From Tetradesmus obliquus (lineage: Eukaryota > Chlorophyta > Chlorophyceae > Sphaeropleales > Scenedesmaceae), in NCBI GenBank assembly GCA_030272155.1, contig CP126196.1, forward strand, positions 6,014,501 through 6,078,500: 64,000 bases of DNA. The letters run 5' to 3'. A program made the position numbers and the translations under genes. This document shows, piece by piece, positions 63,106 through 64,000 of this stretch. Under the pieces are notes generated by a model. It did no database searches. It worked only from the letters and a program-made list of their open reading frames with translations, and was not told the DNA's origin. Every line of letters starts with the position of its first letter. The stretch's first letter is position 1.

Positions 63106-64000
63106 AACAACGCAATGAGTGAGAAATCGCACATGTGCTACGCCACGGGCTGTGACGCGGCAAAGCATGCAGACAGAGGCGAACATATGTGTGTTCACCT
63201 GCCCGCACAGGCGGCGTGGAAATGGCAGCAGAAGCAACAATGATGTGCAGCAGTTGCTGCGTGAAATGCACCGGTACCATGATTTTACTATACACAGCCA
63301 GTAGTATGCACAATGTTGGAGGTTGGCTAGTTCAATCTAAGGCATATGAGCGGGTGAATTTTTTCGGCCCTCATCCACAGTACTGCATGTTGATGAAAGT
63401 TGGAAATTGCAATCACTATCACCCTCTGGTGCATAAAGCGCCTAACACTTGCAGCTGATGTCGGCCCGAAAAAGCTTCGTCCTTGTGTGTGTTGTGTGTT
63501 GTCATAACACAGGTGATACGCTGGTTGTTATGGATTTCATTTTCTGTTGTGTGGCTGGTTTGGTATGCTAAGAGTGCAGCGTCTCTCTACATGGCCCGCA
63601 TGTTATGCTGCATTTCCAAGAAAATCTGCTTATGCTCTTTCTCGAGTGGCTGCGTATTCAGTCGTACAACGCCAGTAATATCATTACATTATGCTCGGTG
63701 GCACTAAGCTATGCTGTGTGTTGTTACATTACATACATACAAGGTTCTGCTGGAGGCTATGCCGTGCCATGCTTTACTGCCAGTGTACACTGCAATATGC
63801 TATGGATCAGCCAGAAACACGCTTTCATTTTTCAGAGTCTGCCACGACACGTGGTGCGACAACATGATTCTTGATGGTGTGGCTTGTGCAGCGCTACATC
63901 TGATGCATTTGTGGCGACCTGCAGCAGCTGGTTTTTATAAGCCATGATGCAGCTGCGTCATAACCAGGTTTGATTGCTTGCATTATGTGTTTTTTGCATG
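63106..64000. other. Downstream region, no recognisable gene
   Basis: This presumably contains the 3' UTR of the AP2-domain gene. Short open frames show no conserved motif on either strand. Confidence 0.4.

Overview
The window reads as nuclear DNA of a green alga, most likely a chlorophyte of the Chlorophyceae type. Genes are broken by many short-to-medium GT-AG introns with strong GTGAG/GTAAG donors. Coding DNA is saturated with GCA/GCT/CAG codons and long Ala/Gln runs. CAG/CTG microsatellites are everywhere, and a short plant-type (CCCTAAA) telomeric tract lies at 10.94 kb. No prokaryotic features (operons, Shine-Dalgarno sites, CRISPR, IS elements) are visible. The species cannot be named from the sequence alone.

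Layout. 1.1-2.1 kb: 3' exons of an FkbM-type methyltransferase gene. 3.5-5.2 kb: an unrecognised, damaged multi-exon gene. 6.8-9.7 kb: a Plavaka-like DNA transposase pseudogene. 10.7-12.1 kb: a repeat cluster framed by 55-bp inverted repeats. 13.9-14.75 kb (-): N-terminal fragment of a KDZ-type transposase. 15.3-15.95 kb: a clean 608-bp MITE with target-site duplication. 17.7-22.0 kb (+): a second KDZ transposase copy with one internal stop. 24.3-27.4 kb (-) and 29.1-32.1 kb (+): a divergent pair of paralogous Gln/Ala-rich genes with phenylalanine-glycine-like repeats, both damaged. 32.8-36.8 kb: a 29-bp minisatellite of about 138 copies. 38.7-44.3 kb (-): the most complete KDZ transposase. 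44.7-46.9 kb (+): an intact three-exon Golgi-type glycosyltransferase-like gene. 49.8-55.9 kb: a mosaic of repeats, including one element split by a 1.2-kb insertion. 56.07-57.23 kb: an uninterrupted (CAG)388. 57.9-58.2 kb: a foldback element. 60.2-63.1 kb (+): an intact three-exon AP2-domain transcription-factor-like gene.

Together this is a transposon-rich island between two ordinary host genes (glycosyltransferase, AP2 factor) that splice cleanly. The three KDZ sequences share exon borders, phases and zinc-binding motifs, so they are one family. Copy B defines the full architecture; copies A and C are decayed. The paired Gln-rich genes share exon phases and a C-terminal domain but match no family known to me; they are the best candidate for something undescribed. 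Exon coordinates come from reading splice sites and matching phases by eye, without transcripts or searches.
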